64,000 bases of DNA from Streptococcus ovis DSM 16829. Its GTDB lineage: Bacteria > Bacillota > Bacilli > Lactobacillales > Streptococcaceae. A model generated the notes under the pieces. The model had not been told where the DNA came from and did no database searches. It saw nothing but the letters and a program-made list of their open reading frames with translations. The position numbers and the translations under genes were made by a program. Below, piece after piece: positions 17,366 through 27,152 of the stretch. The DNA lies in contig NZ_KB904579.1 of assembly GCF_000380125.1 (NCBI RefSeq), positions 126,316 to 190,315 on the forward strand, given 5' to 3'. The stretch's first letter is position 1. Every line of letters starts with the position of its first letter.

Positions 17366-17845
17366 TTATCTCCTTTTTTCGTGTGCTAATAGCCATGATT
17401 TACGATCTAAGCCACCAGCATAGCCTGTCAAATTGCCATCTGCTCCTACCACTCGATGGCAAGGAATAAAAATACTCACTGGATTTCTCCCTACTGCTCC
17501 GCCTATGGCTTGACTTGATTTACATGAAAGATGCTCGGCAATCTGACCATACGTAAGAGTTTCACCAGCTGGTATCGTCAAAAGGCAGTCCCACACTCGT
17601 TGCTGAAAAGCGGTCCCTTGGGGGGCTAACTCTGGAAAGGGAGCTAGATCCTCACCAGCAAAATATGCATCTAACCACTTCTTTGCTTCCTGTAATACAG
17701 AAGTGTCTTCCTCACGGAGGGAAACTGTTTCAAACCCATGTAACTCATATTTCTGATCGACAAACCAAGCTCCTAGCAAGGATTTTTCATCTGCCAACAA
17801 GGTAAGCTGACCTAGGGGAGAATCGTAATATTGTTTATAGAACAT
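17366..17845 (-). CDS. ogt: Methylated-DNA--protein-cysteine methyltransferase
   Basis: The 159-residue suicide enzyme transfers alkyl groups from O6-methylguanine to its own cysteine. The active-site motif PCHRVVGADGNLTGYAGG is intact near the C-terminus, preceded by the helix-turn-helix segment LTYGQIAEHL. The start at 17845 (MFYKQYYDSPLG) fits the family better than a longer frame from 17878. It lies 53 bp after serA and adjoins the ArsC-like gene. Confidence 0.92.
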   Translation of the reverse strand: MFYKQYYDSPLGQLTLLADEKSLLGAWFVDQKYELHGFETVSLREEDTSVLQEAKKWLDAYFAGEDLAPFPELAPQGTAFQQRVWDCLLTIPAGETLTYGQIAEHLSCKSSQAIGGAVGRNPVSIFIPCHRVVGADGNLTGYAGGLDRKSWLLAHEKRR

Positions 17846-17898
17846 ACTATTATTATACCAAAAAATAGCTGAGAACACTCCCAGCTACCTGATGATTC

Positions 17899-19080
17899 TT
17901 ATTTTTTCAAAGGAATTAGTCGTACACGAATAATGTTGTCACTGTTCTCAAATTGGTCAACCAAGGTATCAATTTTAGTCTTATCTTCTTCATCCAAATC
18001 CAAAATTGTATAGGCATACTCTCCCTTCGAACGATTGATAATATTATCAATATTGATGCCTAATTCAGATACTGCCGTCGAAATATGCGCCACAATATTT
18101 GGGACGTTTTTATTAATCAACGTAATGCGGTAAGGAGCATCTTGTACCTGGTGCATATTTGGGAAATTAACAGAGTTCGTGATTTCACCTGTTTCCATGA
18201 AACGACGAATCGTCTTACCAGCCATGATGGCACAATTGAGTTCTGCTTCTTCTGTTGAGCCTCCCACATGAGGAAAGACTGTAATCTTTTCCTTATTGAG
18301 CAATTCTTCTGTACCAAAATCAGTCACATAGCGTTTGATGACACCCGCTTCAATCGCATCAAACAAAGCAGCATTGTCCACCAATTCCGCACGCGCAAAG
18401 TTAATCAATGTCGTTCCCTTTTGCATAAGAGCAAAGGCTTCACTGTTGAAGGTATGCTTGGTATCAGGCGTCAATGGTACATGGACCGTGATATAATCAC
18501 TATTGGCAAAGATTTCCTTCAAGTCATTGGCCCGTTTTACATGGCTCGAAATGCTCCAAGCTGCTTCGATGGATACGTAGGGATCGTAGCCAATGACGTT
18601 CATTCCTAGACGACGCGCATCATTTGCGATACGAGCACCAATAGCTCCAAGTCCAATCACTCCCAGCGTTTTTCCAAAAATTTCTGTCCCAGCAAATTGT
18701 GATTTTCCTGCTTCGATTTGCTTTGGAACATCGTCACCTGAGAGTGTGTTTGCCCATGAAGTTGCTGAAAAGTAATCACGCGCTGACAACAAGATAGAGG
18801 TAATAACGGCTTCTTTCACTGCATTGGCATTGGCTCCTGGTGTATTGAATACAACAATTCCAGCTTCTGTTGCTTCCTCAATGGGAATGTTATTGGTACC
18901 CGCACCTGCACGCGCAATAGCTTTTAAATTGGAAGGAAAGCTTGTCCCATGTAAATTTTGACTTCGGAGAATATAGGCGTCTGGATTGTCTGCCTTATCC
19001 CCATCAATTTGGAATTGATTTCCCAGTTCCTTTAAACCTAATTGATTGATATTGTTAAATGTTTTGACACTGTATACCAT
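17899..19080 (-). CDS. serA: D-3-phosphoglycerate dehydrogenase
   Basis: The 393-residue enzyme catalyses the first step of serine synthesis from 3-phosphoglycerate. It has the NAD-binding GLGAIG at 143-148, the substrate arginine in NFARAELVD, the catalytic histidine in FPHVGGSTEEAE, and a C-terminal ACT domain (about 320-393) that usually senses serine. It is the short SerA type. It follows serC and a GNAT gene in one probable operon; serB is not seen nearby. Confidence 0.95.
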   Translation of the reverse strand: MVYSVKTFNNINQLGLKELGNQFQIDGDKADNPDAYILRSQNLHGTSFPSNLKAIARAGAGTNNIPIEEATEAGIVVFNTPGANANAVKEAVITSILLSARDYFSATSWANTLSGDDVPKQIEAGKSQFAGTEIFGKTLGVIGLGAIGARIANDARRLGMNVIGYDPYVSIEAAWSISSHVKRANDLKEIFANSDYITVHVPLTPDTKHTFNSEAFALMQKGTTLINFARAELVDNAALFDAIEAGVIKRYVTDFGTEELLNKEKITVFPHVGGSTEEAELNCAIMAGKTIRRFMETGEITNSVNFPNMHQVQDAPYRITLINKNVPNIVAHISTAVSELGINIDNIINRSKGEYAYTILDLDEEDKTKIDTLVDQFENSDNIIRVRLIPLKK

Positions 19081-19106
19081 ATTTTCTCATCTTTCTTCGT
19101 TTCCGC

Positions 19107-19694
19107 TTAAAGATCCATTTGTTCAATCGGTTCTCTTCCGCCTAACATCCAGCGGTCATCTTCCGAGATTTCTTGATACAAACCTGTCTCGCTCTTGTGT
19201 TTTATTTTTTGATAGGCCAAACGCTCTCCATCAATCGGCACCTTACCACAATAAACAAATCCTAATTTTTCAAGAATGTGTTGCATGGCCACATTTTTTT
19301 CATGCGTATCACAACGAAAATCTGGCCCCTTATGCCCCTCAATCAAGCCTTGTAAGAAAGTTTGAGCAACTTGTTGACCACGAAAATCAGCCGCCACAGC
19401 CACTCGATGAAAGGTCACATATCGGTAGTTATTGTGTTGCCACTTCCCATCATAAATCGCATTGTATTCTGGCTGATTTCCTAGATATACTGCTGCATAA
19501 GCGACCACACGACCATCAATCAAGCCGACATAGCCACGATTTTCTAAAATATCCTCAAAAATATCCTCTTGAGTAGGATAACCATCTGCTCCTTGCCATT
19601 GATTGCTACCTGATGCAGCCAGATGTGCTCTTGCTTCTTCAATGATTGTGACAATTGCTTCTAATTCATTTGGATGTGCGAATCGTATGTCCAT
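19107..19694 (-). CDS. GNAT-family N-acetyltransferase in the serine operon
   Basis: The 195-residue protein has a GNAT fold: acetyl-CoA site around FHRVAVAADFRGQQVAQTFL and the ending strand NVAMQHILEKLGFVYCGKV. The substrate is unknown. It sits exactly between serC (1-bp overlap) and serA (26 bp), which suggests a function tied to serine metabolism, but there is no direct evidence. Confidence 0.87.
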   Translation of the reverse strand: MDIRFAHPNELEAIVTIIEEARAHLAASGSNQWQGADGYPTQEDIFEDILENRGYVGLIDGRVVAYAAVYLGNQPEYNAIYDGKWQHNNYRYVTFHRVAVAADFRGQQVAQTFLQGLIEGHKGPDFRCDTHEKNVAMQHILEKLGFVYCGKVPIDGERLAYQKIKHKSETGLYQEISEDDRWMLGGREPIEQMDL

Positions 19695-20788
19695 TAGTTA
19701 TTTTCTTCCTCAAATTTCTTCATGAAAGCCAGCAAGTCTACAACGCCTTGCTGTGGAAAGACATTGTACAAGCTAGCACGCATGCCACCGACACTACGGT
19801 GGCCCTTGATATTTTTAAATCCTAACGCATCAGCTTCCTTGACAAATTTGGCATCCAATTCCTTACTTGGCGTGATGAAAGGAATATTGCAGACGGAGCG
19901 GTCTTTTGCAAATTTCACTGGACTTGTATAGAAATCAGATTGCTCGATAAAATCATACAACAGAGCAGATTTTTCACGATTGATAGCTTCCATTTTGTCC
20001 ACGCCACCGATGTCATTTTTGACCCAATCAAAGACCAATTTAGAAATATAGATGTTATAAGCAGGTGGCGTATTGTAAAGAGAATCGTTGTCTGCCTGAA
20101 CATGATAATCCAACATCGCAGACAATTGCGGTGTATCATTCAAGAAATCCTCACGAATAATGACCACTGTCACGCCAGCAGGTCCGATGTTCTTTTGAGC
20201 ACCGGCATAAATTAGCGCAAAGTCTTCTACATTGTATCGGGCAGCTAAAATGTTCGACGACATATCTGCTACAATCGGAACACCATTGGTATCAGGCAAG
20301 TCATAAATAGCCGTTCCTTCAATGGTATTGTTCGTCGTAATATGCACATAGGCAGCTTCTGGATCAATGGTAGACGCATCAAAAGTCGGAATATGATCGT
20401 AAACCGTGTCTTCTGATGAAGCTAATAAAATCGGTTCAAATGGGATGGTTTTGGACAATTTCACCGCTTCTGTATAGGCTTTTTTACCCCACGAACCACC
20501 GACTAGATAGTATGCTTTTTTCCCTTGAGCTAAGTTCAAAGGCACCATGGTAAATTGCAATGAAGCACCACCTTGCAGGAAAAGTACCTTGTAGTTATCA
20601 GGAATCGCCATTAATTCACGTAGCGTCTTTTCCGCATCTTTCATAATCTTGTCAAATTCTGGAGAGCGATGGGACATTTCGAGCACGGACATTCCCGAAC
20701 CTTGGTAATCCAACATTTCATCACGTGCTGTCTCAAGCACAGGTTTCGGTAAAGTAGCAGGTCCTGCTGAGAAATTGTAAATTGTCAT
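19694..20788 (-). CDS. serC: Phosphoserine aminotransferase
   Basis: The 364-residue PLP enzyme converts 3-phosphohydroxypyruvate to phosphoserine. The N-terminal [17 protein letters not shown] is diagnostic; [15 protein letters not shown] contains the PLP lysine, and the C-terminal [14 protein letters not shown] binds the substrate phosphate. The start at 20788 (MTIYNF) is chosen over an upstream ATG because the family begins there. It is the first gene of serC-GNAT-serA(-ogt-arsC-like), with a promoter carrying a CodY-like box. Confidence 0.95.
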   Translation of the reverse strand: MTIYNFSAGPATLPKPVLETARDEMLDYQGSGMSVLEMSHRSPEFDKIMKDAEKTLRELMAIPDNYKVLFLQGGASLQFTMVPLNLAQGKKAYYLVGGSWGKKAYTEAVKLSKTIPFEPILLASSEDTVYDHIPTFDASTIDPEAAYVHITTNNTIEGTAIYDLPDTNGVPIVADMSSNILAARYNVEDFALIYAGAQKNIGPAGVTVVIIREDFLNDTPQLSAMLDYHVQADNDSLYNTPPAYNIYISKLVFDWVKNDIGGVDKMEAINREKSALLYDFIEQSDFYTSPVKFAKDRSVCNIPFITPSKELDAKFVKEADALGFKNIKGHRSVGGMRASLYNVFPQQGVVDLLAFMKKFEEENN

Positions 20789-20816
20789 CATGACACCTCC
20801 ATCATATAATACAGGC

Positions 20817-20846
20817 ATTATAACACAATTTTCTGAATTTTGTAAA
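20817..20846 (-). promoter_or_regulatory. serC promoter with CodY-like box
   Basis: On the minus strand TTTACA (20846-20841) and TATAAT (20822-20817) are 18 bp apart. The spacer holds AATTTTCTGAATTTT (plus strand, 20827-20841), 13 of 15 matches to the CodY consensus AATTTTCWGAAAATT. This predicts repression of serine synthesis in amino-acid-rich medium. Confidence 0.65.
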
Positions 20847-20885
20847 GATTATAGATTACTAGATTCGCCTTTTTCCGAACAATTA

Positions 20886-20938
20886 TAAAAAAGAAAAGGA
20901 CGAATGGGACGATTTCACAAAAAACATTCCATTCATCC
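20886..20938 (-). terminator. Terminator after the MATE exporter gene
   Basis: On the minus strand GGATGAATGG pairs with CCATTCGTCC (one G-U) followed by a T-rich tract. It separates the exporter from the serC promoter. Confidence 0.7.
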
Positions 20939-20974
20939 CGCTACTTCTGTGCGCAGTAATACCTATTAAACTCC

Positions 20975-22324
20975 CTATTTCCCAATATGAAACACACCTT
21001 CTCGCTTCATCCGTCTCATAAAAATCCACAAACTTGGAATTAAGATGGAGACGCTACCTATCCAAGCCGCAGGGCTTGCGGCTGCAACTCCCGCATATCC
21101 GAAAAATTTAGCTCCAAGAATGGCAACCATAGCCCGCATGATCAACTCAGCAAAGCCAGCAAGAGTCGGAACAAATCCATTCCCCAAACCTTGAATAAAG
21201 GAACGTGTCACAAATAAAATTGATAAAATCCAGTAACAGACACCATTAATCACATAATAAATAAATGCTAGTTCCAAAACGCGTGCAGATGGATTAGCTA
21301 AAAAAAGTCCTGAAAATTGTTTATTAAAGAGAATCAAAATAGCTGCAAAAAAGATTCCCCAAGCAACAGTTACGACCAAGGTTTGTTGCAATCCCTCTAT
21401 GATTCTGGCATATTTTTTAGCACCATAATTTTGTGCAGTAAAGGTAGATACGGCTAAGCCCAGATTAATCATCGGGAGCATGGCAAGTTGATCTGTCTTG
21501 CTTGCAATAGATTGTGCCGCAATAGCATCCGTTCCTAGCTGATTCAAAACGACTTGTAAGGTAATCGCTCCAATCGCAATAATACTGGATTGAAAAGCCA
21601 TAGGAAAACCAATGTTTGCATGTACTGTTAATTCTTTCAGTTTCAATCGGAACATGGTTTTATGAAACGTAAAATACGGAATCTTTCGATGACTGTATAT
21701 AATGAGATACAAAACAGAAAGAGCCTGCGCCAAAATAGTAGCAAATCCTGCGCCAAATACGCCCATTTTTAGATTGAGAATAAAGAAGAAATCTAAAAAA
21801 ATATTTAAAATACAAGCAATCATCAATGCATATAGAGGTGTCCTTGAATCTCCCAGGGCCCGAATGGCACTAGAAAAATAATTGTAAAGAACTGTAAAAA
21901 CCATTCCTCCAAAAATTGCTAGTAAAAACTGATAGGAATTGGACAATAAATCGGATGGCATTTGCATTACGTTCAATAAAGGACGTAGCATCAGCAGTGA
22001 TAGCAAACTAAGGACAAGACTAACAGTTAGAGAATAAAACAGGCCATGTACAAAACTCTGCTCAATACCGTTTGCATCTCCAGCTCCAAAACGCTGTGAG
22101 ATGACAATGGACAACCCGGAAGTCACCCCCTGGGCAAAACCCAAAATCAAAAACGTGATACTTCCCGTTGCTCCAACACTTGCAAAAGCATTTTGCCCCA
22201 ATGTATGGCCGACAATCATTGCATCCGCAAAATTATAGGTCAATTGGAAAAAGCTACCAACCAATAATGGAATTGCAAACTGTAAAATCACGCGAAGTGG
22301 CTTTCCCTGTGTTAAATCCTGCAT
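20975..22324 (-). CDS. MATE-family multidrug exporter
   Basis: The 449-residue protein has about 12 membrane helices in two MATE repeats, starting with LTQGKPLRVILQFAIPLLVG and with GSFFQLTYNFADAMIVGHTL typical of the NorM/DinF class. It exports cationic drugs or metabolites using an ion gradient; the substrate is unknown. The start at 22324 has a purine-rich ribosome site (GGGGGGAAAT) directly upstream, unlike the longer frame from 22348. It appears monocistronic and is divergent from cutC. Confidence 0.9.
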   Translation of the reverse strand: MQDLTQGKPLRVILQFAIPLLVGSFFQLTYNFADAMIVGHTLGQNAFASVGATGSITFLILGFAQGVTSGLSIVISQRFGAGDANGIEQSFVHGLFYSLTVSLVLSLLSLLMLRPLLNVMQMPSDLLSNSYQFLLAIFGGMVFTVLYNYFSSAIRALGDSRTPLYALMIACILNIFLDFFFILNLKMGVFGAGFATILAQALSVLYLIIYSHRKIPYFTFHKTMFRLKLKELTVHANIGFPMAFQSSIIAIGAITLQVVLNQLGTDAIAAQSIASKTDQLAMLPMINLGLAVSTFTAQNYGAKKYARIIEGLQQTLVVTVAWGIFFAAILILFNKQFSGLFLANPSARVLELAFIYYVINGVCYWILSILFVTRSFIQGLGNGFVPTLAGFAELIMRAMVAILGAKFFGYAGVAAASPAAWIGSVSILIPSLWIFMRRMKREGVFHIGK

Positions 22325-22465
22325 ATTTCCCCCCAATACATTCTTCATTTTATTGTAACCCGATTCTACTCTATTAGCAACTTAAAAAATTGGAAATTCC
22401 TGCTTTTGCTTCCTCACTTACTGACTTATTTCATGATATAATAAAAACAGAAAAGAGGTACGAAA

Positions 22466-23095
22466 ATGATTAAAGAATTTTGTGCAGAAAATCTGACGGA
22501 TCTACATAAACTCACTACTCCTGAAATTAGCAGGGTAGAGCTCTGTGATAATTTAGCGGTCGGTGGCACAACCCCTTCCTATGGCGTTATTAAAGAAGCT
22601 GCGCACTATCTTCATGAAAAAGGTATTAGCCTCGCGACGATGATCCGTCCACGTGGGGGAAATTTTGTCTACAATGACTTAGAATTAAAAGTCATGGAAG
22701 AAGATATCTTACGAGCTGTTGAATTGGAAAGTGACAGTTTAGTATTGGGCTTATTGACCAAAGAAAATCAGTTAGATACTGATGGCATTGAGCAACTCCT
22801 ACCAGCTACTCAAGGACTCCCTTTGGTCTTTCACATGGCTTTCGATCTCATTCCACATGAAAATCAAAAAGAAGCCCTCGATACGTTAGTTGACTATGGC
22901 TTTGTTCGCATCTTACTTCATGGTTCAGCAGAAAGACGAAATATTTTTGACAATGTGGATGCTATTAAGGAATTAGTTAATTATGCGGACAATCGTATTG
23001 AGATCATGATTGGCGGTGGTGTCACTGCTGAGAATTGTCACGAACTTTGCCAACTGACAGGAGCAAACATTGTCCACGGCACTGCAATTTTATAA
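22466..23095 (+). CDS. cutC: CutC family protein
   Basis: The 209-residue TIM-barrel protein matches CutC: RVELCDNLAVGGTTPSYGVI near residue 24, MIRPRGGNFVYND at 59-71, and the C-terminal IEIMIGGGVTAENC. CutC was named for copper homeostasis, but its biochemical role remains debated. It is slightly shorter than E. coli CutC. It is monocistronic, preceded by a GAGG ribosome site and followed by a strong hairpin at 23102-23126. Confidence 0.9.
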   Translation: MIKEFCAENLTDLHKLTTPEISRVELCDNLAVGGTTPSYGVIKEAAHYLHEKGISLATMIRPRGGNFVYNDLELKVMEEDILRAVELESDSLVLGLLTKENQLDTDGIEQLLPATQGLPLVFHMAFDLIPHENQKEALDTLVDYGFVRILLHGSAERRNIFDNVDAIKELVNYADNRIEIMIGGGVTAENCHELCQLTGANIVHGTAIL

Positions 23096-23101
23096 ACACA
23101 A

Positions 23102-23126
23102 AAGGAGTTGGCTATGCCAACTCCTT
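23102..23126 (+). terminator. Terminator hairpin after cutC (left copy of a duplicated hairpin)
   Basis: An 11-bp perfect stem AAGGAGTTGGC with its complement surrounds a 3-nt loop. The same stem recurs at 23376-23404 on the other side of the repeat element, differing only in the loop and end bases. The T-run is short here because the repeat begins right after it. Confidence 0.75.
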
Positions 23127-23375
23127 CAGAGTATAGACAAAGTCTTTTTTAGACTTTCCTTAAGTGATAACGGACGGTAGCGACTTCCGATGGAATTCCA
23201 TACCTAAGTTTTGAGCCTAATGTCTCAAAACTTCCGGGTGCCTGAAACTATATAGTTTCAGGCACTTTTATCACGGCGAAAAAGTCTAGATTACATTTTC
23301 AAGCACCCCTAATTTTTCATAGTCAGCCATTTTTTTAGGCTGATTTTATTTGGAAAGTATAGTTTGTCTTCAACC
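23127..23375. repeat. Structured interspersed repeat, copy A
   Basis: About 249 bp, starting CAGAGTATAGACAAAGTC and ending GTTTGTCTTCAACC, share both ends and several internal blocks with 49089-49583. Paired arms (AGACTTT at 23151 with AAAGTCT at 23281; GTGATAA at 23164 with TTATCAC at 23268) enclose smaller hairpins: AAGTTTTGAG with CTCAAAACTT, and a perfect 28-nt palindrome at 23238-23265. No open reading frame is present. It behaves like a non-autonomous element or structured RNA. Confidence 0.8.
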
Positions 23376-23404
23376 TAAAGGAGTTGGCTTAGCCAACTCC
23401 TTTA
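23376..23404 (-). terminator. Terminator hairpin after rsmI (right copy of a duplicated hairpin)
   Basis: A 13-bp perfect stem TAAAGGAGTTGGC with its complement surrounds a TTA loop and overlaps the rsmI stop codon. It is nearly identical to 23102-23126. Confidence 0.8.
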
Positions 23405-24268
23405 TTCTACTCCATGATAAGCTTGATAAATTTCTTGACGATTCAAGCCATATTCTTTGGCTACTTGTTTAATGGCTTGATTAGGTTTCAAGCCTTCTTT
23501 TACGAGCTGCCTCACTCGGTCTGTCGGATTGACCTCTGACAAGTCAGTTATGCTTTCCTCGCCAGTAGAACCTGCGACAATCAGCAAACACTCTCCCTTC
23601 AAGGGGTGTTCCGCAATGTAGTCACATACTTCTGAAATACTTCCTCTTTGGTATTCCTCGTATAATTTCGTCAATTCGCGAACGACAACGACTTGTCGAT
23701 CACCATAGACCGCAAGCATATTCTGTAAGGTATCTGCCACACGATAGGGAGATTCATAAAAAATTTGCGTTTCTGGATAGGACCGCTTACTGGTGAAAAA
23801 TTCCTTCTGCTGTCCTGATTTTCTTGGCAAAAAACCATAGAAAACATGCGGTTGCGGAGCGATACCCGAAGCAATTAATCCCGTGATGCCTGCAGATGCT
23901 CCTGGCAATGCCACAACAGGAATAGCTTCTGCAATGGCCGCCTTGACCAAATCATGTCCTGGATCCGAAATAGACGGAAGCCCTGCATCGGACACCTGAG
24001 CCAATGATTTTCCCTCCTTCAATAGCGATAGGAGTCCAGGAATTTTCTCATAGGCATTGTGTTCATGAAAGGAAATTTGCCTTGTCTCAATCCCAAAATG
24101 CTTCAATAATAATCCTGTATTTCGCGTATCCTCTGCACAGATAAAGTCTACCAATTTTAAGGTCTCCACCGCACGAAAGGTCATATCCTGTAAATTTCCA
24201 ATCGGAGTCGCCACTAGATACAGGGTGCCAGTGTCTTTCACTCCCTTAAATGATCGTTGTACTTGCAT
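23402..24268 (-). CDS. rsmI: 16S rRNA (cytidine1402-2'-O)-methyltransferase
   Basis: The 288-residue SAM-dependent enzyme methylates C1402 in the ribosomal decoding centre. Family hallmarks are GTLYLVATPIGNLQDMTFRA near the start, FICAEDTRNTG, AQVSDAGLPSISDPG and VVALPGASAGITGL. The upstream yabA stop is only 1 bp away, giving the tmk-holB-yabA-rsmI order usual for streptococci. Confidence 0.95.
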   Translation of the reverse strand: MQVQRSFKGVKDTGTLYLVATPIGNLQDMTFRAVETLKLVDFICAEDTRNTGLLLKHFGIETRQISFHEHNAYEKIPGLLSLLKEGKSLAQVSDAGLPSISDPGHDLVKAAIAEAIPVVALPGASAGITGLIASGIAPQPHVFYGFLPRKSGQQKEFFTSKRSYPETQIFYESPYRVADTLQNMLAVYGDRQVVVVRELTKLYEEYQRGSISEVCDYIAEHPLKGECLLIVAGSTGEESITDLSEVNPTDRVRQLVKEGLKPNQAIKQVAKEYGLNRQEIYQAYHGVE

Positions 24269-24269
24269 C

Positions 24270-24587
24270 TTATTCTCGATTCAATAATTCTAAGCAGAAC
24301 ATGCAGGGTTCATCATTATCCCGACGTTGCCCATAAGAAAATGTACAAATATGGAAGCCGTCTTCATAGATATTTTCCAAATTTTCCTTCCCAACATTCG
24401 CTGTCTTTGTTCCTTGCTTTTCTTCTTGGGCTAAACGGTCTCGTAGCTTAGAATTTTCTAAGCGTAGAGCTGTATTTTCATCTATGACAGACTGTAAATG
24501 TTTTTTTATAGCATCCACCTCTGCCAAAGTCATCAACAGCTGTTGTGAAAAACCATCCAAGGCATCAAAAATCTCTCTCTTATCCAT
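24270..24587 (-). CDS. yabA: DNA replication initiation control protein YabA
   Basis: The 105-residue protein has an N-terminal leucine-rich coiled coil (about 1-57), a variable linker, and a C-terminal zinc cluster with H79, C81, C95 and C98. YabA binds DnaA and DnaN to restrain replication initiation. Length and zinc ligands agree with the Bacillus/Streptococcus family. It lies 13 bp after holB in the same direction. Confidence 0.93.
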   Translation of the reverse strand: MDKREIFDALDGFSQQLLMTLAEVDAIKKHLQSVIDENTALRLENSKLRDRLAQEEKQGTKTANVGKENLENIYEDGFHICTFSYGQRRDNDEPCMFCLELLNRE

Positions 24588-24600
24588 TATCTCTCCCCTT

Positions 24601-25500
24601 TCATTCTTTCTTTAAAATCATATATTCTAAGGCATTTTGAAGACTGACATTGCTTTTCCACATACTACGAACCTCAATGAGACCAGCCAAATAGCTTTGA
24701 GCAAGGCTGTCCATACGATGTTCTGCCAAAGTCAAGGTCAACAGTTCAAGTAGCCGCTCCTGTTCTTCTTTATCACTAGTCAAATTAATCAGCTGTGACA
24801 CCATCAAATAGGCTTGATTTGGCATCTCTAATAGAGCTTTCACAAAACGAGGAATGACGACCATCAACTCCTGAAATGCTTTGTTTTTTATCAATTGCAA
24901 TGCTTCGTCTTGACTAGCCACCAACTCTGCTAGTATCCGAGCCTGCGATTTCAAGACGCCTTCTTTTTCAAGATATTCTGTCAAAACTGCACGATTTTTG
25001 GGAAAGGAGACAATCTGCGTTCGGCTTTTAATGGTCGGCAACATCGCCTCTTCATGATTGGTTAAAAGGAAGATGGTCACATCAATCTGGGGTTCTTCTA
25101 TCACTTTTAACAAGGAATTAGCGGCATTGGGATGCATCTTATCCGCATCGCAAACAATAAAAATTTGCTTTGTTGACTCAAATCCTGATTGAGTAAAATG
25201 CTTGACCAATTCTCGGATAGTTTCCGTTCGGATGACGTTTCCCTGTGGACGAACCACTGTCACATCTGTAAACTCTTCATTTGCAATCAAGCGACAATTT
25301 CGACAGTTCCCACAAGGAAGATGGTTCGAGCTTTCTGTACAAAACTGTGCTTGGCTTAAAAAGAGTGCCATATCAAAACTTGCAAAATGACCAGAAAAAA
25401 GATAGGCATGTCCTAATTTATTTTCTTGCAACACCCGTTCAAATCGAGCCATCACTTGAGGCTGCCAGACTTGTAATTCTTTATAATTCATCTTACTCAA
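24601..25500 (-). CDS. holB: DNA polymerase III subunit delta'
   Basis: The 299-residue AAA+ clamp-loader subunit has HAYLFSG near residue 31 in place of a full Walker A, the zinc-binding [26 protein letters not shown] and the sensor segment TIKSRTQ. The degenerate P-loop is normal for delta'. It overlaps tmk by 8 bp and precedes yabA. Confidence 0.94.
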   Translation of the reverse strand: MSKMNYKELQVWQPQVMARFERVLQENKLGHAYLFSGHFASFDMALFLSQAQFCTESSNHLPCGNCRNCRLIANEEFTDVTVVRPQGNVIRTETIRELVKHFTQSGFESTKQIFIVCDADKMHPNAANSLLKVIEEPQIDVTIFLLTNHEEAMLPTIKSRTQIVSFPKNRAVLTEYLEKEGVLKSQARILAELVASQDEALQLIKNKAFQELMVVIPRFVKALLEMPNQAYLMVSQLINLTSDKEEQERLLELLTLTLAEHRMDSLAQSYLAGLIEVRSMWKSNVSLQNALEYMILKKE

Positions 25501-26125
25501 AAAATCGTTCTACAATGACTGCAAAGGCTGCATCAGTAACAACATCCAAAGATTGGCTAGCATCAATTTTCACAACACGATCGGATTCCTGTTCCAAAAT
25601 GGATAGGTAACCATTTCGGACACGTTGATGCAAATCAACCGTTTCCATATCCAATCGATCAACATCATGGTGACGGTTTTTCGCAATGCGCGCCAGCCCT
25701 TCTTCCACCTCAATATCAAAATAAAGGGTCAAATCTGGTACTAAACCATCTGTTGCAAATCGATTGAGCCAATTAATATCTTCCACATTTAGACCACGTC
25801 CGAAGCCTTGATAAGCGACAGATGAATCAATAAAACGATCTACTAAGAGCAACTTTCCCGATTCGAGAGCAGGTGTAATTCTTTCTTTTAAGTGCTGACG
25901 GCGTGCTGCGATATATAATAATAGCTCCGTCTTATCGTCCATCGCAGTATTCTTAGGATCTAAAATGACCGATCGAATACTTTCTGCGATGGCCACACCA
26001 CCTGGCTCACGCGTGGTTAGTATTTCTTTGCCGAACTGTTCTAAGCGTGGCAGGAGTGCTTGCAATACAGAGGTTTTTCCTGCCCCATCTGCTCCTTCAA
26101 ATGTAATAAAAATTCCCTTATCCAT
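25493..26125 (-). CDS. tmk: Thymidylate kinase
   Basis: The 210-residue enzyme phosphorylates dTMP to dTDP. The P-loop is [11 protein letters not shown], followed by TTREPGG and the [16 protein letters not shown] nucleotide-binding segment. The start at 26125 ([11 protein letters not shown]) is preferred over 26137 because the family starts a few residues before the P-loop strand. It leads the tmk-holB-yabA-rsmI operon and is divergent from the YitT gene. Confidence 0.94.
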   Translation of the reverse strand: MDKGIFITFEGADGAGKTSVLQALLPRLEQFGKEILTTREPGGVAIAESIRSVILDPKNTAMDDKTELLLYIAARRQHLKERITPALESGKLLLVDRFIDSSVAYQGFGRGLNVEDINWLNRFATDGLVPDLTLYFDIEVEEGLARIAKNRHHDVDRLDMETVDLHQRVRNGYLSILEQESDRVVKIDASQSLDVVTDAAFAVIVERFFE

Positions 26126-26255
26126 ATCATGCCTCATTTTTTCATACTCCCTTTATTTTATCAAAAAAAAGAGCAAAACGCACACTTTAATTTCCCTTGC
26201 CCCTCTCCTATAAATTTGTTAGAATGGAATGGTATGTAAAAAAGGAGTGTAAACC

Positions 26256-27116
26256 ATGCGTTTTAAAAATATTTTACTCATCTTGTTGGGAGCAGGTTTG
26301 TTCTCGTTTGCTCTGAACTATCTTGTCATGCCAAACGGCCTTTATGAAGGTGGTGCTACTGGGATTACATTGATTATCTATTATCTATTTAAAATTCAGC
26401 CTTGGATCATGAACATCTTAATCAATATCCCCCTTTTCATTTTGGGTTGGAAAATTCTTGGTCGTCAGGTCTTACGATACAGTATCCTTGGAACGCTTGC
26501 TGTTACAGTCTGGTTAGCTATTTTTGAAAAAATTCCCTTTGTCATCAATTTAGAAGGTGATTTGATTATTGTAAGTATGTTAGCAGGTATCTTAGCAGGA
26601 ACAGGTCTAGGGATTATTTTCAAGGCAGGAGGAACGACAGGGGGGAGTGATATTTTAGCTCGTATCGGTCACAAATACACTTCCTACACCATTGGCCAAA
26701 TCATTCTGACAATTGATATCCTTGTCTTAGCTTTAACCATCATCGTTTCACAGGACTTACGAGTTGTACTGTACACCATGATTCAAGTCACCATTGCTTC
26801 AAAAGTGATTGACATCATTAGCGATGGCGGATATGGTAGCAAGGGAGTGATGATTATCTCTCAAAAATATGAAGAAATTGCGACTGCCATTGACGCAGAA
26901 ATTGAACGTGGTGTCACTTTTATCAAAGCCCAAGGCTTTTACAGTAGGAAAGATACACAGATGGTGTATTCCGTCATTTACAAAAGCCAATTACAAGAAA
27001 CAAAAGATTTAATCCACCGGATTGATCCCCATGCTTTTATTACTATTACGGACGCGCATGAAGTCCTAGGAGAAGGCTTTACATTAGATAAAAATAAACA
27101 ACCCATCGAAAAATAA
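26256..27116 (+). CDS. YitT family membrane protein with DUF2179 domain
   Basis: The 286-residue protein has about five to six membrane helices in its first 195 residues (LNYLVMPNGLYEGGATGITL, GTGLGIIFKAGGTTGGSDIL) and a C-terminal soluble DUF2179 domain (GVTFIKAQGFYSRKDTQMVYSV). It is common in Firmicutes but the function is not established; transport is possible. It is monocistronic with GGAG 8 bp before the start. Confidence 0.88.
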   Translation: MRFKNILLILLGAGLFSFALNYLVMPNGLYEGGATGITLIIYYLFKIQPWIMNILINIPLFILGWKILGRQVLRYSILGTLAVTVWLAIFEKIPFVINLEGDLIIVSMLAGILAGTGLGIIFKAGGTTGGSDILARIGHKYTSYTIGQIILTIDILVLALTIIVSQDLRVVLYTMIQVTIASKVIDIISDGGYGSKGVMIISQKYEEIATAIDAEIERGVTFIKAQGFYSRKDTQMVYSVIYKSQLQETKDLIHRIDPHAFITITDAHEVLGEGFTLDKNKQPIEK

Positions 27117-27152
27117 AAAATGAGGTTAGGACGACTGTCCTGCCTCATTTTA
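27116..27152. terminator. Bidirectional terminator
   Basis: AAAATGAGG pairs with CCTCATTTT and inner AGGA with TCCT. It serves the convergent YitT and CBS/ACT genes, overlapping both ends. Confidence 0.85.
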
